From Pyrodictiaceae archaeon (GTDB taxonomy: Archaea > Thermoproteota > Thermoprotei_A > Sulfolobales > Pyrodictiaceae): a stretch of DNA of 5,593 nucleotides. The notes below the pieces were generated by a model. That model saw only the letters and a list, made by a program, of their open reading frames with translations. It had not been told where the DNA came from and made no database searches. Positions 4,628 to 5,593 of the stretch are shown piece after piece. The stretch's first letter is position 1; each line of letters begins with the position of its first letter. The stretch lies in assembly GCA_027046105.1 (NCBI GenBank), contig JALTZQ010000043.1:1-5593 (forward strand), read 5' to 3'. The translations under genes were made by a program, and so were the position numbers.

Positions 4628-5593
4628 GCGTAGCAGTCCTTGGAGCAACTGGTGTTGTAGGACAGAGATTCATACAACTACTAACAGATCACCCGTGGTT
4701 CGAACTAGCTGTGCTAACAGCTAGCCCAGAGAGGCGTGGACAACGCTATAGTGACGCCACTACATGGGTTCTCGAGGCCCCTATGCCAGAAGAGGTTCGG
4801 GATTACCGGTTAGAGGAGCTTAAACCCGAGATACTTAGAAGAGAAGGTGTCGAGATAGTATTCTCAGCTCTACCCAAAGACACCGCCGTTGAAGCCGAGC
4901 CTCTTCTAGCACGTGAGGGTTTCCCTGTCTTCTCTAATGCAAGCCCCTACCGCATGGAACCCGATGTACCACTGGTGAACGGCGAAGTCAACCCAGACCA
5001 TTTAAGCCTCATAGAGGTTCAGAAGAGGAAGCGGGGCTGGAAAGGAGTAATTGTCAAGAACCCTAACTGTACGACAGCAATACTTACACTAGCTCTTAAG
5101 CCCTTAATGGACGCCTATGGGCTCCAAAGGGTACTAGTTACTACTATGCAGGCAGTAACTGGTGCAGGACTACGAGGAGTACCATCAACAATGATAATAG
5201 ACAACCTCATACCCTTTATTGAGGGCGAAGAAGAGAAAGTCGTTAATGAGACAAGGAAAATACTAGGGAAGTTAACTGGTGAAACCATAAAGTACGCTAG
5301 CATCGAGATAGCTGCTACCACAACACGTGTACCAGTCATCGATGGACATACTGAAGTCGCCTATGTAGTACTAAACCAGAAACCAGGGGACACCAAAGAG
5401 GTAATAGAAGCTCTGGAAAGATTCCAAGGACTACCCCAGAAGCTAAGACTACCAACAGCACCAAGAAAACCCATAATCGTGAAACAAGAGCACGATCGTC
5501 CACAGCCAAGACTAGATCGAATGGAGGGTAAGGGAATGTCAGTGGTTGTTGGACGCCTAGAAATGGTATTAGAAGATACACTAAGAATGGTGG
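4612..5593 (+). CDS. asd: Aspartate-semialdehyde dehydrogenase (partial, C-terminus beyond right edge)
   Basis: 327 complete codons of an expected ~350. It reduces 4-phospho-aspartate to aspartate-semialdehyde with NADPH, using the product of the gene before it. The N-terminal Rossmann fold starts LSVAVLGATGVVGQRF (5-20). The catalytic Cys153 lies in KNPNCTTAILTL. Gln180 in MQAVTGAG binds substrate; the family usually has Ser or Thr after QA-x. TTTRVPVIDGHTEVAY supplies the substrate Arg239 and the general base His246. The VIDGHTE sequence and the long insert after the Cys region (DNLIPFIEGEEEK) fit the archaeal/fungal branch rather than the E. coli one. The start is taken as TTG 4612 because of GGAGGTG at 4597-4603; TTG 4624 would remove four residues. 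It overlaps lysC by 16 bases, which suggests translational coupling. Codons are strongly A/C-ending towards the end (22 of 27 in 5392-5472). Confidence 0.93.
   Translation, partial: MADRLSVAVLGATGVVGQRFIQLLTDHPWFELAVLTASPERRGQRYSDATTWVLEAPMPEEVRDYRLEELKPEILRREGVEIVFSALPKDTAVEAEPLLAREGFPVFSNASPYRMEPDVPLVNGEVNPDHLSLIEVQKRKRGWKGVIVKNPNCTTAILTLALKPLMDAYGLQRVLVTTMQAVTGAGLRGVPSTMIIDNLIPFIEGEEEKVVNETRKILGKLTGETIKYASIEIAATTTRVPVIDGHTEVAYVVLNQKPGDTKEVIEALERFQGLPQKLRLPTAPRKPIIVKQEHDRPQPRLDRMEGKGMSVVVGRLEMVLEDTLRMV

Overview
The window looks like a stretch of chromosome from a hyperthermophilic archaeon, most likely a crenarchaeon of the Desulfurococcales/Pyrodictiaceae kind. The evidence is the heavy use of AGG/AGA and ATA codons, GTG and TTG starts, TATA-box promoters close to start codons, proteins rich in charged residues, Val and Ile, and an AbrB/PIN gene pair of a type common in crenarchaea. 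The genus cannot be fixed from the sequence alone.

Layout, left to right. (1) On the minus strand, cut by the left edge, are the first ~229 codons of an FAD-dependent oxidoreductase of the DAO (D-amino-acid/sarcosine oxidase) fold. (2) A divergent intergenic region of about 290 bases leads to an AbrB-type antitoxin gene (981-1232, plus). (3) Next to it is a PIN-domain toxin (1225-1662) that is broken by one in-frame TGA and appears to have lost its start codon as well, so an intact antitoxin faces a dead or truncated toxin. (4) After a ~260-base gap comes a PLP-dependent threonine-dehydratase-like gene (1921-2925), apparently nearly leaderless. (5) A 340-base non-coding region holds a possible terminator, several TATA-like elements and small inverted repeats. 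(6) It leads into an aspartate kinase gene (3266-4627) and an overlapping aspartate-semialdehyde dehydrogenase gene (4612 to the right edge, lacking its last ~25 codons).

The right two-thirds makes metabolic sense. Aspartate kinase and ASA dehydrogenase carry out the first two steps from aspartate towards homoserine, threonine and methionine, and the dehydratase can turn threonine into 2-oxobutyrate for isoleucine. The kinase carries ACT-type regulatory domains, so this is a likely control point. The kinase and dehydrogenase genes form one operon with a 16-base overlap and a strong Shine-Dalgarno inside the kinase gene. The threonine dehydratase seems to have its own promoter.

The two observations most worth following are the one-sided decay of the toxin-antitoxin pair and a compositional gradient repeated in all four transcription units, on both strands. 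Codon third positions are rich in G/T near the 5' end of each unit and rich in A/C near its 3' end. No clearly new multi-gene system is visible.
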